Assembly (NCBI GenBank): GCA_016186825.1
Contig: JACPKW010000007.1
Span: forward strand, 1 to 55,735
Direction of reading: 5' to 3'
Source of the DNA: Candidatus Giovannonibacteria bacterium
GTDB taxonomy: Bacteria > Patescibacteriota > Minisyncoccia > JACPKW01 > UBA11713
Length of the DNA: 55,735 nucleotides
Part shown: one piece after another, positions 15,791-24,015 of the stretch
Layout: every line of letters begins with the position of its first letter
Numbering within the stretch: position 1 is the stretch's first letter
Translations under genes and position numbers: made by a program
Notes under the pieces: generated by a model
What the model was told of the DNA's origin: nothing
Seen by the model: the letters and a program-made list of their open reading frames with translations, nothing else
The model's database searches: none

Positions 15791-16309
15791 ATGCTTTCAA
15801 AAGAATTTTTTGAAAATAATACTTTGGATGTCGCAAGGAATTTGATTGGAAAAGTGCTTGTCAGAAAATATCGCGGCAGAGCGATCGAGGGTGTCATCAC
15901 CGAAACTGAAGCCTATATGGGGCATAACGACAAAGCATCTCATGCTTCGCGCGGAAGAACGCAACGAACGGAAATAATGTTTGGTGAAGCTGGGCATGTT
16001 TATGTTTACCTGATTTACGGAATGTACTATTGCTTGAACATTGTTACAGAAGCAAAAGATTATCCATCGGCCGTTTTAATTCGCGGCGTGGTTTCAAGTG
16101 GAATAAATTTGAATGGTCCAGGAAAGGTAGCTAGATATTTTCATATTGATAAAAAAATAAATACTTTGCCGCTCGGAAAAGAATCAGGACTTTGGGTTGA
16201 AAATGGAAAGTCTGCAGCATTAATAAAAATAAATCGGGGAGCGAGAGTAGGGGTTGATTACGCGGGCTGGTGGGCGAAGCGAAATTGGCGTTTTTATCTG
16301 AAAAAGTAG
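15791..16309 (+). CDS. mpg: DNA-3-methyladenine glycosylase (AAG/MPG family)
   Basis: Base-excision glycosylase that removes alkylated purines. The match is to the mammalian-type AAG fold: [13 protein letters not shown] at the start, the catalytic [17 protein letters not shown] region (the Glu in TETEAY activates water), [21 protein letters not shown] with the intercalating Tyr, and LIRGV followed by NGPGKVARY. At 172 residues it is shorter than the usual 190-210, with a trimmed C-terminus. It stands alone between the Nudix terminator and the rmuC promoter. Confidence 0.93.
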   Translation: MLSKEFFENNTLDVARNLIGKVLVRKYRGRAIEGVITETEAYMGHNDKASHASRGRTQRTEIMFGEAGHVYVYLIYGMYYCLNIVTEAKDYPSAVLIRGVVSSGINLNGPGKVARYFHIDKKINTLPLGKESGLWVENGKSAALIKINRGARVGVDYAGWWAKRNWRFYLKK

Positions 16310-16325
16310 TTGTGTCTTTTAGACG

Positions 16326-16334
16326 TGCTAAAAT
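16326..16334 (+). promoter_or_regulatory. Extended -10 of rmuC, leaderless geometry
   Basis: TGC followed by TAAAAT (-10, 16329-16334). Only six bases separate it from the rmuC ATG (16341), so transcription is expected to begin at or beside the A of the start codon. No ribosome-binding site is present. Confidence 0.55.
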
Positions 16335-16340
16335 ACGAAC

Positions 16341-17378
16341 ATGAGTGATGCAATCGTTTTATTTGTTGGATTAATCGGCGGCGGACTTTTTATTTATTTC
16401 GTATTATCCAAGAAAACCGCTCCGAAAGATGTAGAAGGTATGGTCCTTTTGCAAAATCAAATGCAGGAGCTTGTGAGAAAGATTGACCATGGCCTTGGTC
16501 AATCGACGGATATGATGCAACGTCAATTCGGGGAGTCGGCAAAAATAATTAAAGAAGTCACGGAGCGGTTAACCAAACTTGATGAAACAAATCGTCAGGT
16601 AATTAACTTTGCCGATCAGCTCCGAAATTTGCAGGACATTTTACAAAATCCGAAACAGCGCGGGGTGCTTGGGGAATTTTATCTTGAAACAGTTTTAAAA
16701 AATGTCCTTCCACCCGGGAGTTATGAGGTCCAATATCCATTCAAAGACGGCACAATCGTTGATGCGATAATTCATGTGAAAGATAAAATTATTCCGATTG
16801 ATTCGAAATTTTCGCTTGAAAATTATAATCGCATAATTGGCGAAAGGGATGAAGGCGAACGAGAGCGGCTTGAAAAACTATTTCGGCAGGATTTGAAAAA
16901 CAGGATTGATGAGACTTCAAAATATGTAAAACCTTCTGAAGATACGATGGATTTTGCATTTATGTTCATCCCGTCGGAGGCTGTTTATTACGACCTTTTG
17001 ATTAACAAAGTCGGCGCTGTAAAAATTGCAACGCAGGATTTAATTGAGTATGCCTTCAAAGAGCGGCACGTGATTATTGTCTCTCCAACTTCTTTTTTGG
17101 CTTATTTGCAGACGGTTTTGCAGGGATTAAAGGCATTACAGATTGAGGAATCTGCGAAGGAGATGGGAAAATTTGTGGAGGCGCTCGGCAGGCACCTTTT
17201 GAGCTATGAAGATTATTTAAAAAGGCTCGGTAAGAATTTGGGAACTACTGTCAGCATGTATGACCGCGCTTACGGCGAATTTCAAAAAATAGATAAAGAT
17301 ATCTATCATATCACTGGGGACAAAATCGGCGCAGAGCCGGTTTTGATCGGAAAACCGAGGTCTGAAGATAATGAATAG
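16341..17378 (+). CDS. rmuC: DNA recombination protein RmuC
   Basis: RmuC limits recombination at inverted repeats and has a predicted PD-(D/E)XK nuclease-like core. The 345-residue protein has an N-terminal membrane anchor (AIVLFVGLIGGGLFIYFVL), a coiled coil (about 35-90) and the RmuC domain with RGVLGEFYLETVLKNVLP, YPFKDGTIVDAIIHVKDKIIPIDSKFSLENY (core IDSKF), and HVIIVSPTSFLAYLQTV. The short coiled coil explains its smaller size than E. coli RmuC (475). Its transcript probably has no leader. Confidence 0.94.
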   Translation: MSDAIVLFVGLIGGGLFIYFVLSKKTAPKDVEGMVLLQNQMQELVRKIDHGLGQSTDMMQRQFGESAKIIKEVTERLTKLDETNRQVINFADQLRNLQDILQNPKQRGVLGEFYLETVLKNVLPPGSYEVQYPFKDGTIVDAIIHVKDKIIPIDSKFSLENYNRIIGERDEGERERLEKLFRQDLKNRIDETSKYVKPSEDTMDFAFMFIPSEAVYYDLLINKVGAVKIATQDLIEYAFKERHVIIVSPTSFLAYLQTVLQGLKALQIEESAKEMGKFVEALGRHLLSYEDYLKRLGKNLGTTVSMYDRAYGEFQKIDKDIYHITGDKIGAEPVLIGKPRSEDNE

Positions 17379-17395
17379 GATTGTGACATTTGCCA

Positions 17396-17424
17396 TTGCT
17401 GACTAGTTTAATTTGTGCTTTAAT
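17396..17424 (+). promoter_or_regulatory. Promoter of the small membrane protein
   Basis: -35 TTGCTG (17396-17401), 17-base spacer, extended -10 TGC-TTTAAT (TTTAAT 17419-17424). The predicted start near 17431 leaves a short leader with a full AGGAGG (17435-17440) five bases before the ATG. Confidence 0.55.
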
Positions 17425-17445
17425 TAAAACCAAAAGGAGGTATAT

Positions 17446-17667
17446 ATGAGAACCATAGTCTTTTTTGTATGTGCGGTGGTGTTGTCGGTCTTCGCCAGTA
17501 TTTTTCTGGCCTTTACATGGGAGCTATGGGCGAGAGACAGAAAGTCTTTCAAGCAGAGCACCAAAGAAGGATGGAGCTCTGCCTTGGAGGGTGTTGGTCG
17601 ACTGGCAGATTTGGGTCAATTGATTTTACGTTTTTTGCGTCGGCGTTTCAAACATTTCTTTGCCTAA
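17446..17667 (+). CDS. Small cationic membrane protein, unknown function
   Basis: 73 residues: an N-terminal membrane helix (IVFFVCAVVLSVFASIFLAFTW), a polar middle (ARDRKSFKQSTKEGWSS) and an arginine/lysine-rich amphipathic tail (LILRFLRRRFKHFFA). I recognise no family. It has the best Shine-Dalgarno of the window (AGGAGG, 5-base spacing), its own promoter and its own terminator, so it is expressed as an independent unit. The tail resembles membrane-active peptides, so a toxin-like, phage-shock-like or secretion accessory role is possible but unproven. An overlapping frame at 17469 lacks a ribosome-binding site and is discarded. Confidence 0.72.
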   Translation: MRTIVFFVCAVVLSVFASIFLAFTWELWARDRKSFKQSTKEGWSSALEGVGRLADLGQLILRFLRRRFKHFFA

Positions 17668-17685
17668 ATAAGATCTCGCGAATTT

Positions 17686-17720
17686 CAAGAGCCTACTCGA
17701 ATGTGGGCTCTTGTTTTTTT
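17686..17720 (+). terminator. Intrinsic terminator before rplU
   Basis: CAAGAGCCTAC (17686-17696) pairs over 11 positions (one G-U) with GTGGGCTCTTG (17703-17713) around TCGAAT, followed by seven or more T. It closes the small membrane protein unit. A TTGTTT (17711) and TGC-TAAATT (17731-17739) overlap its tail and may be the rplU promoter. Confidence 0.9.
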
Positions 17721-17753
17721 TGAGATATCTTGCTAAATTTAATAAATCATTTT

Positions 17754-18074
17754 ATGCCAAAATTTGCTGTAATTAAGACCGGAGGGAAACAATATTTAGT
17801 TACTCCCGGGATGAAACTAAAAATCGAAAAAGTTCCAAACCTGCCATCTAGCGGAGGCAAACTTGTATTTGACGAGGTTTTGGCTGTTGGAGATGAAAAT
17901 GGGTTAGAGGCTGGTAAAAACGTATCGGGCGCAAAAGTAGAAGCCGAATGGCAAAGGGAGGGGAAAGGAAAAAAGATAATTGTAGCTAGATATCACTCAA
18001 AAACGCGCTACAGGCGCAAAAAAGGCCACAGGCAGCCTTTTACTGAAGTATTGATAAAAGATATAGTTAAATAA
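17754..18074 (+). CDS. rplU: 50S ribosomal protein bL21
   Basis: Large-subunit protein that binds 23S rRNA. The 106-residue sequence has the standard start FAVIKTGGKQYLV, then FDEVLAVGD and the basic end KTRYRRKKGHRQPFTEVLI. The ATG at 17754 gives the canonical N-terminus MPKFAVIKTGG; an in-frame start 24 bases upstream adds eight non-family residues and is rejected. In most bacteria rpmA (bL27) follows directly; here it lies 9 kb away at 27085 on the other strand. Confidence 0.96.
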   Translation: MPKFAVIKTGGKQYLVTPGMKLKIEKVPNLPSSGGKLVFDEVLAVGDENGLEAGKNVSGAKVEAEWQREGKGKKIIVARYHSKTRYRRKKGHRQPFTEVLIKDIVK

Positions 18075-18096
18075 TTTTTCGGCATTTTGAAATCAA

Positions 18097-18124
18097 TTGC
18101 ATGCTTTTTTAGGCGTGCTATTTT
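18097..18124 (+). promoter_or_regulatory. Promoter of the HAD phosphatase gene
   Basis: -35 TTGCAT (18097-18102), 16-base spacer and extended -10 TGC-TATTTT (TATTTT 18119-18124). A strong GGAAGGAGG follows before ATG 18147. Confidence 0.6.
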
Positions 18125-18146
18125 AATTTTAGGGAAGGAGGAATAA

Positions 18147-18824
18147 ATGAAGCTCTTTGGAAAGAAACTAAAACTCGCAATTCTGGATGTGGACGGTACG
18201 ATTCTCGACCTACTAAAAAACTTTGAAGTCAATCTTGTTCAAGCTGCGTCCTTGATGAGATTGCCACTTAAACCTTTCCACGATCACATGCGTGATTTAA
18301 GAAACGGAAAAACATCATTGCATGTTGATTTCGAAAAGGGCGTAAGTTCTTTTTGGCCCCATCTCTCCGGAGAAGAGATTAAAAATTTTGAATCTCTTTT
18401 TCGTGAGGCAGAATGTTCGCAACCTTACCCGCCCATAGAAGGGAGTATTGAAACATTGCTTCGATTCAAAGAGCTTGGAATGTCTGTGGCCGTTTGCACT
18501 TCGAACACCGAAAGCGTCATGCTGAAAAGATTTGAAGCTGCGGGAATTTCTCCAGCTCTTTTTGACGCGATGAGTGTTGCTGGAAATGGATGCCCGATGA
18601 AGCCTAATAAGGGTTGCCTGAATATAATCTTCAAGTCGACGGGATATGCTGCAGATCAAGCCTTTTATGTCGGAGATACTGAAGCTGATTTCCAAACTGC
18701 GAAAAATAACGGCGTTGATTTCTTTGCTGTTTTATCAGGCGGCGTAGGGTGCAAAGTTTTCGAACGTTTGGGAGTCGAGTCGGACAGGATTTTGAACAAA
18801 CTGTCTGATATATTAACGATCTAA
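18147..18824 (+). CDS. HAD-family phosphatase (phosphoglycolate phosphatase-like)
   Basis: The 225-residue protein has the four haloacid dehalogenase motifs: I, AILDVDGTILD (nucleophile and acid/base Asp, about residues 12-22); II, VAVCTSNTES (Thr/Ser); III, Lys in KPNKGCLNIIFKSTG; IV, YVGDTEADFQTAKNNGV. An alpha-helical cap sits between motif I and II. This is the GmhB/Gph-like subfamily that acts on small phosphorylated metabolites; the substrate is not predictable. Strong Shine-Dalgarno, own promoter and own terminator indicate a monocistronic gene. Confidence 0.9.
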   Translation: MKLFGKKLKLAILDVDGTILDLLKNFEVNLVQAASLMRLPLKPFHDHMRDLRNGKTSLHVDFEKGVSSFWPHLSGEEIKNFESLFREAECSQPYPPIEGSIETLLRFKELGMSVAVCTSNTESVMLKRFEAAGISPALFDAMSVAGNGCPMKPNKGCLNIIFKSTGYAADQAFYVGDTEADFQTAKNNGVDFFAVLSGGVGCKVFERLGVESDRILNKLSDILTI

Positions 18825-18857
18825 GAAGGGAGAGTGGGAAGCTTCTCCCTTCTTTTG
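18823..18857 (+). terminator. Intrinsic terminator after the HAD gene
   Basis: A perfect 11-base stem AAGAAGGGAGA (18823-18833) / TCTCCCTTCTT (18844-18854) followed by TTTT overlaps the stop codon of the HAD gene. It lies at the convergent junction with recR. Confidence 0.88.
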
Positions 18858-18864
18858 TTTAAAT

Positions 18865-19473
18865 CTACTTTCTATTCTCGAAAGCATGTTTAAGAGTGTC
18901 GCGATCGGAATATTCAAGTTCCGTGCCTGTCGAAAGGCCGCGGCCAAGGCGAGATATTTTTAACTTTCTTTTTGCTAAAATAGGCTCAATGATTTTTTCG
19001 ATATAACGGACTGTCATATCGCCTTCGGTAGTGGAAGAGAGGCCGATAATAATTTCATTAATTTCTTTTGAACTTTCTACTTTCTTGAAAAGTTCGCGGA
19101 AGCGGAGCTTGTCTTGTTTTTCCGGCCGGAGAGGGGAGAGAAGCCCACCTAAAACATAATATTTTCCATCAAAGATTTTATTTTTTTCAAGATTTTCAAG
19201 ATCCGCATCTTTTTCCAGTATTAAAAGTTTAGAATTATCTCGCGACTTATCCGCGCAAATATTGCATACCTCTGATTTTCCCTCGAAAATTCTGAAGCAC
19301 ACGGAACAGTGCGAAACTTCTTTAGAAAGCCTAGATAAAACATCAGAAAATTCTTCAATAATTTTTGGATTTTCGTCTACCAATGCATAAACAAAACGCC
19401 GAGCCTGCCGCGGCCCGATTCCCGGAAGTTTTTGAAAAATTTCGATGAGTTTAATTATTATTGAAGTTGCCAT
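18865..19473 (-). CDS. recR: Recombination protein RecR
   Basis: Ring-forming partner of RecO/RecF in loading RecA at gaps. The 202-residue protein has the helix-hairpin-helix (KLPGIGPRQARRFVYAL, residues 15-31), the zinc finger with CSVC...CNIC, and the Toprim domain (LLILEKDADLENLE, and ...IIIGLSSTTEGDMTVRYI). The LPGIG-RQA core and Toprim acidic residues are intact. Neither recO nor recF is in the window. A TGCTATAAT box sits only nine bases before the start codon. Confidence 0.95.
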   Translation of the reverse strand: MATSIIIKLIEIFQKLPGIGPRQARRFVYALVDENPKIIEEFSDVLSRLSKEVSHCSVCFRIFEGKSEVCNICADKSRDNSKLLILEKDADLENLEKNKIFDGKYYVLGGLLSPLRPEKQDKLRFRELFKKVESSKEINEIIIGLSSTTEGDMTVRYIEKIIEPILAKRKLKISRLGRGLSTGTELEYSDRDTLKHAFENRK

Positions 19474-19482
19474 AATTGATAA

Positions 19483-19491
19483 ATTATAGCA
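19483..19491 (-). promoter_or_regulatory. Extended -10 of recR
   Basis: On the minus strand the sequence reads TGCTATAAT, with nine bases between the -10 box and the recR ATG (19473). The predicted 5' leader is three bases or less. Confidence 0.6.
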
Positions 19492-19505
19492 TTTGATTCG
19501 CCTTT

Positions 19506-19544
19506 AAAAAAAGCGGCACTGGAGCTATTTTGCTCACAGTGCCG
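19506..19544 (-). terminator. Intrinsic terminator of the M15-like gene
   Basis: Read on the minus strand, CGGCACTG (19544-19537) pairs with CAGTGCCG (19521-19514) around a 15-base loop, followed by a T-tract from seven A residues (19506-19512). It lies 17 bases beyond the stop of the 19561 gene and upstream of recR. Confidence 0.85.
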
Positions 19545-19560
19545 GTTGAACATTTGGTGA

Positions 19561-20139
19561 TTAACACGCCTGTTTTTTGAAAACCATGATGTCAAACACT
19601 AGCTGCGTCCATTCCTCGGTCGCATCTATCCTGCATTTCGCTTCCTCGCGAAGCAGATAAATGCGAGTCCAGGCAAGTTCGCCAGGTGTCATCCAGGCCT
19701 TTGCCAAATCCCATGTTGCCCCTCTCAAATGGGAAGATGCTTTCGGGCCTCTTGCTGGCGCTGCGTTCTTATTTCGCATCCGCAAATCCTCTTGATATTC
19801 GATATAACGAACGGCCGAGGTAACAATGTGTGGCTTACGAAAAATGCCAAAAAAGATGCGGGTCATTTCGAGGAAAAAATCGTTTGCCCAAGGTCTTGAA
19901 TAGCGGAGCTCTTTGCCAAGCCGCCGATCCACCTTCAAAAATCCATTTTCTGGAAGCGGAATCAGCAATTTCAATCGTCGAAACTTGGAAACATGCGTTT
20001 CATCACGGAGCGCAGTCAAATCTTGAAGATCAGCAACTCGGTTTCTGAAAATAAGAGAAAGACCGGATCCGTTTAAAGAGACTTCCGCATTCGCTATCGG
20101 GACAATAAGAAACAAAAAAATTAAAAGCAAAAATGTCAT
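19561..20139 (-). CDS. Exported M15-peptidase-like protein (DUF5715-like)
   Basis: 192 residues from the ATG at 20139, chosen because AAAGGAGGG precedes it by eight bases; a TTG at 20160 would include this ribosome site. The N-terminus MTFLLLIFLFLIVPIANA is a signal peptide. SSHLRGATWDL (H137, D144) matches the zinc-binding SxHxxGxxxD of VanX/VanY-type M15 D,D-peptidases, and a Glu-Trp follows at 176-177. The final zinc histidine normally near that site is not found (Thr-Gln at 178-179). It may be a peptidoglycan-binding or altered peptidase. It resembles, from memory, DUF5715 proteins. Monocistronic, with its own terminator. Confidence 0.6.
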   Translation of the reverse strand: MTFLLLIFLFLIVPIANAEVSLNGSGLSLIFRNRVADLQDLTALRDETHVSKFRRLKLLIPLPENGFLKVDRRLGKELRYSRPWANDFFLEMTRIFFGIFRKPHIVTSAVRYIEYQEDLRMRNKNAAPARGPKASSHLRGATWDLAKAWMTPGELAWTRIYLLREEAKCRIDATEEWTQLVFDIMVFKKQAC

Positions 20140-20216
20140 AGTTCCGCCCTCCTTTCCCAAATCAAAATTAGCAGTTTTTATTAAATTTTGTCAAACCAAA
20201 CCAACCAAGGCAAATC

Positions 20217-21647
20217 TTATCCTACTTCGAAGGATTCAAAACCAGCTCCTTCGTCAAGAGAGCTGAAGGAGACTTTTTCCTGGTTAAAGTAGAGGTCTGC
20301 TTTCCCGACGGGGCCGTTTCTATGCTTTGCAATAAGTATTTCAGCTTGATTGGGTCTGGATGAATTTTCTCGGTAGCGGTCTTCGCGATAAATAAACATA
20401 ACTACATCAGCATCCTGTTCAATTGAACCCGATTCACGAAGATCCGAAAGGCGAGGAATCGGAGGATGTCGTTGTTCAACGGCGCGCGAGAGCTGGGAGA
20501 GTGCGAGCACCGGAACGTTCAGTTCGCGCGCTAGGCCCTTCAGGGAGCGTGAGATTTCAGTAATTTGTTGAACCATGCTGTCGGACGTTGTTCGCGGCTG
20601 CATAAGCTGGAGGTAATCAATTACCAGAAGTCCCAGATTGCCGTGTTCAGCCTGCAGGCGGCGCGCCATCGCACGCATCTGCAAGATATTGTTTGACGCT
20701 TCATCATCGATATACAGCGGCGCTTTGGAGAGCCGATCAAGCGCATCTCTGATTCTTAGAAAATCATCTGAATTTTCCGAGAGGCGTCCTGTCCGAAGTT
20801 TCCAAAGATCAACATGCGCCTCGGCAGCAATGAAACGGTCAACCAATTGCTGCGTGGACATTTCAAGTGAAAAAATTCCGACCGGAATATTTTGGTGAAC
20901 CGAAACGTTGCGGGCGATATCAAGCGCGAGCGCGGTTTTACCTATAGATGGGCGGGCGGCAATAATAACAAGATCGGATTTCTGAAGACCCGCAAGCAAG
21001 TTGTCCAGTTCTCGAAAGCCGGTGGGAACTCCGCGCATCTCGTTTTTATTTTTGTGCAAGTGATCAATCCGTTCCCAGGCTTCCTCGAGCACCGTTCCCA
21101 GCGATGAAAACTTTTGCGAAAGCGAACGCTGGGAGATCGCAAAAACTTTGCGTTCCGCCTCGTCGAGAATTTCATCAATTTCGCCGCTTTCCTTGTATCC
21201 GAGGTCCGCAATTTCTCCAGAAGCCTGAATCAATTCGCGGGAAACTCTTTTTTTTCTGACAATTTCCGCGTAATAGACAATATTTGATGCCGACGGAACA
21301 GCATTTACTAAATCGGCGAGATAGCCCGAACCACCAACCGAGTCGAGCTGTCCTTTTTCACGAAGTTTCGTGGAAACCGAAAGAAGATCAATTGGTTCGT
21401 GGCGTTCGAAAAGATCTATGACAGCACTAAAAATTATTTGATGCGCAGGCCTGTAAAAATCTTCCGCTCTTAAAATATCCGCAATTTTAATGATTGCGTT
21501 TTGATCGAGCATCAAAGCTCCAAGCGTAGAGATTTCAGCTTCAATTGCCTGCGGAGGAATGCGAACCTGCCCTGAAGCAAAAGGTGATTCCACCTGCCCG
21601 TTCGGCAGGCGGATTCCTAGCCCCGATTGCTTTTCTGGAAGCGCCAT
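20217..21647 (-). CDS. dnaB: Replicative DNA helicase DnaB
   Basis: Hexameric 5'-3' helicase at the replication fork. The N-terminal collar domain (about 27-130, PQAIEAEISTLGALMLD) binds primase; the RecA-like domain (about 190-465) has Walker A RPSIGKTAL, Walker B LLVIDYLQLM, and the motif SDLRESGSIEQDADVVMFIYR. Length 476 is normal and no intein interrupts it. The start is followed by 20 or so extra residues before the collar domain. It is 63 bases downstream of cysS, perhaps in one transcript. Confidence 0.96.
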   Translation of the reverse strand: MALPEKQSGLGIRLPNGQVESPFASGQVRIPPQAIEAEISTLGALMLDQNAIIKIADILRAEDFYRPAHQIIFSAVIDLFERHEPIDLLSVSTKLREKGQLDSVGGSGYLADLVNAVPSASNIVYYAEIVRKKRVSRELIQASGEIADLGYKESGEIDEILDEAERKVFAISQRSLSQKFSSLGTVLEEAWERIDHLHKNKNEMRGVPTGFRELDNLLAGLQKSDLVIIAARPSIGKTALALDIARNVSVHQNIPVGIFSLEMSTQQLVDRFIAAEAHVDLWKLRTGRLSENSDDFLRIRDALDRLSKAPLYIDDEASNNILQMRAMARRLQAEHGNLGLLVIDYLQLMQPRTTSDSMVQQITEISRSLKGLARELNVPVLALSQLSRAVEQRHPPIPRLSDLRESGSIEQDADVVMFIYREDRYRENSSRPNQAEILIAKHRNGPVGKADLYFNQEKVSFSSLDEGAGFESFEVG

Positions 21648-21710
21648 TTTTTAAGAATAAACCCCGCCATTAAACGTTACAACGAGACAAAAGTTGATAA
21701 GCTGTGCAGT

Positions 21711-23096
21711 CTAATGGATTTTTTCTATTACAGGGCCCCCCGGAGTGTCTTTGATATTAAATCCAAGCTTTTTAGCTTGCTTGCGAAGCGCATCTGCCTC
21801 TTTCCAGCTTTTAATTTTGCGGTATTCCTCGCGTTTTTTGGTAAGTATGAGTATTTCATCTGGAATTGCGTCACTTTTAAATTTATTCAGCGCCAGTCCC
21901 AATATGTGGTCTGCAAATAGGAGCAGCTCTTTTATGTTTTTGTTTTTTTTGAGATAAGCGTAAAGAATCGCGAGGGCGGCGGGAATGTTCAGATCATCAT
22001 TTAATTTATTAGTAAATTCTTTTTTGAATGACTGGAATAATTTATTTCCGCCTGCGCCCTTATTTTTCAGATTTGAGGGTGCATCCTGATAAATATTTTG
22101 AAGACGCAATCTTCCAAGGCGGCTTGCTTTTAGCGCTTGCCAGGAAAATGAAAGGGGCGAGCGGTAGTGCGCGCTAAAAACAAAATAGCGGAAATCGAGC
22201 GGCTCAAAACCCTTTGCTTCGAGAGTATCGAGGGTAATTGCGTTTCCTTCCGATTTGCCCATGCGCGTTTTGCCCAAATTTAAAAACTCGGAGTGCATCC
22301 AAAAGCGCGCAAATTTTTTGCCAAATGCGGCTTCTGACTGGGCGATTTCATTTGTGTGATGCGGATGAATATGGTCCACCCCGCCTGCGTGAATATCGAT
22401 GAGTAGTCCCAGATATTTTAAGCTCATAGCGGAGCACTCAATATGCCAGCCGGGGAAACCTACACCCCAGGGCGAGGGCCATTCCATTTGCCTTTGCTCA
22501 ACTTTAGGCGAAAATTTCCAAAGCGCAAAGTCCATCGGATTTCTTTTCTCGCCTAGGCTCACGCGCGATCCTGCTCTTAACCCTTTCAGTTTTGATTTCA
22601 CAAGAACTCCGTAATTTTTAAATTTTTTCGTATCAAAATAAATCCCGTCTTTGGTGCGGTAGGTATATTTTTTCTTTTCCAATTTTTTTATGAGCTCAAT
22701 TTGCTCCTTAATATGCTCTGTTGCGCGCGGAAAAAAATCTGCCGGAAGAATATTTAATTTCTTAAGGTCTTCTTTAAATAGTTTTTCATACTCGCGCGAA
22801 ATATCCCAAGCGGATTTTCTTTGCGCACGCGCTTCCTTTTCGATTTTATCTTCACCTGTGTCTAAATCATGTTCGAGATGCCCGACATCCGTGATATTCA
22901 TTATATGCCTTACTTTAAAATTATTTAGAAGCAGAGTACGCTTGAGAATGTCTTCATTTATATAAGTTCTGAAGTTCCCAATGTGCGCTCTTTGGTAAAC
23001 CGTCGGACCGCAAGCGTAAAAACGCACCTCTTGGGAGCGATTTGGCTTAAAATTTTCCTTTTTTTTTGAAAGCGAATTGTAAAGTTTCAGGGCCAT
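21711..23096 (-). CDS. cysS: Cysteinyl-tRNA synthetase
   Basis: Class I synthetase for tRNA-Cys. The N-terminal FYACGPTVYQRAHIGNFRTYINED carries the HIGH-type HIGN motif and the first zinc Cys; HPHHTNEIAQSEAAFGKKFARFWMH provides the zinc histidines. The KMSKS loop reads RMGKSEGN instead of KMSKSLGN, so the first Lys is Arg and the Ser is Gly; the catalytic second Lys remains. Length 461 is normal, with a DALR-type C-terminal domain. It ends one base before the corA stop region, with corA directly upstream. Confidence 0.94.
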   Translation of the reverse strand: MALKLYNSLSKKKENFKPNRSQEVRFYACGPTVYQRAHIGNFRTYINEDILKRTLLLNNFKVRHIMNITDVGHLEHDLDTGEDKIEKEARAQRKSAWDISREYEKLFKEDLKKLNILPADFFPRATEHIKEQIELIKKLEKKKYTYRTKDGIYFDTKKFKNYGVLVKSKLKGLRAGSRVSLGEKRNPMDFALWKFSPKVEQRQMEWPSPWGVGFPGWHIECSAMSLKYLGLLIDIHAGGVDHIHPHHTNEIAQSEAAFGKKFARFWMHSEFLNLGKTRMGKSEGNAITLDTLEAKGFEPLDFRYFVFSAHYRSPLSFSWQALKASRLGRLRLQNIYQDAPSNLKNKGAGGNKLFQSFKKEFTNKLNDDLNIPAALAILYAYLKKNKNIKELLLFADHILGLALNKFKSDAIPDEILILTKKREEYRKIKSWKEADALRKQAKKLGFNIKDTPGGPVIEKIH

Positions 23097-23097
23097 G

Positions 23098-24015
23098 CTA
23101 GATCCAGTGCCTATATTTGAAAAATCCGTACATCAAGAATATTACTGCGATTAGAATCCCTACAATAATCCAGAAGTCGTTGGGATCGCCTACAATCGGG
23201 CGTCCCGCGGCGTCAATTGAAAAAACAGTGGCGATAAGCGAGAGGGGGAATGTGAAAAGCGCAAGCATCGTAAACATTTTTACGATTTCGTTTGTGCGGT
23301 GGGTAAGAAAAGAGTTGTTGGTTTCATAAAGAGTTTCAAGCGCGTCCTTGTTATTTTCGCTAAGACTCATAATGCGGCGCCACGAGCTCAAAAGTTTTCT
23401 GACAGAATCCAAAAAGTTGTCGCCAAAAAATTCGGGAGCAAGGCCGCGGAGCGCTTCCAAGACGCTTTCATGCGTTCGGACTGCGCGCAGGAAATCAAGA
23501 ATATCGCGGCGGAGATATGAGATATCCTTGATCAGTGTTTTTTCGTTATCTTTAAAAATAAAAATTCTTTCTTCGATCCGGTCTACTTTAGACTGAATAC
23601 GCTCGAGCTCTTTATAAATGCTTTCATAGAGCGTGCTCCAGAGGGCGTAGAGAAGAGCTGAGGGATTGTCAAAATGCTGATCGCGAACGGCCAAATTGAG
23701 GTCGCAGGAATCAAAAAAATCTGCGAGCGGGCGCATCGTGTCATAGTGGACTGTTAAGAGAAAATTTTTTCCGACTACTATATCAATTTCTTTTGACCGT
23801 AGTGAGTGCCGGTCTGGATCAGAAAGAGGGAAATAGAGAACAAAATATAAATGCGAATCGTAGCTGTCCGAGCGCGGGCGGAGGCTCGGACGAAGCAGTC
23901 CCTCCGAGACGAGAGGATGCAGGCTGAATTCCTTTGAGGCCTTTACGATGTCCTCGGCGGTAGGATTGTGGAGGTTCAACCATTTGAGGCCTTTATGTTC
24001 GATTCTTGAGATCAT
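23098..24015 (-). CDS. corA: CorA-type divalent metal channel with altered selectivity motif
   Basis: Pentameric membrane channel for Mg2+/Co2+. The 305-residue protein has an N-terminal cytoplasmic alpha/beta domain, a long helix (about 140-240), and two C-terminal membrane helices (FTMLALFTFPLSLIATVFS; FWIIVGILIAVIFLMYGFF). In CorA the loop after the first helix starts with the invariant GMN, forming the pore selectivity filter. Here the aligned sequence is S-I-D in VFSIDAAGRPIVGD. The fold is secure; ion specificity is not. Divergent from ctpA, sharing a palindromic -10. Confidence 0.85.
   Translation of the reverse strand: MISRIEHKGLKWLNLHNPTAEDIVKASKEFSLHPLVSEGLLRPSLRPRSDSYDSHLYFVLYFPLSDPDRHSLRSKEIDIVVGKNFLLTVHYDTMRPLADFFDSCDLNLAVRDQHFDNPSALLYALWSTLYESIYKELERIQSKVDRIEERIFIFKDNEKTLIKDISYLRRDILDFLRAVRTHESVLEALRGLAPEFFGDNFLDSVRKLLSSWRRIMSLSENNKDALETLYETNNSFLTHRTNEIVKMFTMLALFTFPLSLIATVFSIDAAGRPIVGDPNDFWIIVGILIAVIFLMYGFFKYRHWI

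Noticed and set aside
17469-17723. Overlapping 84-residue frame in the small membrane gene
   Set aside because: It lacks a ribosome site, runs through the terminator hairpin and is out of frame with the SD-linked ATG.
20140-20160. TTG start extending the M15-like protein by seven residues
   Set aside because: This segment contains the AAAGGAGGG ribosome-binding site for the ATG at 20139, and the signal peptide begins properly there.
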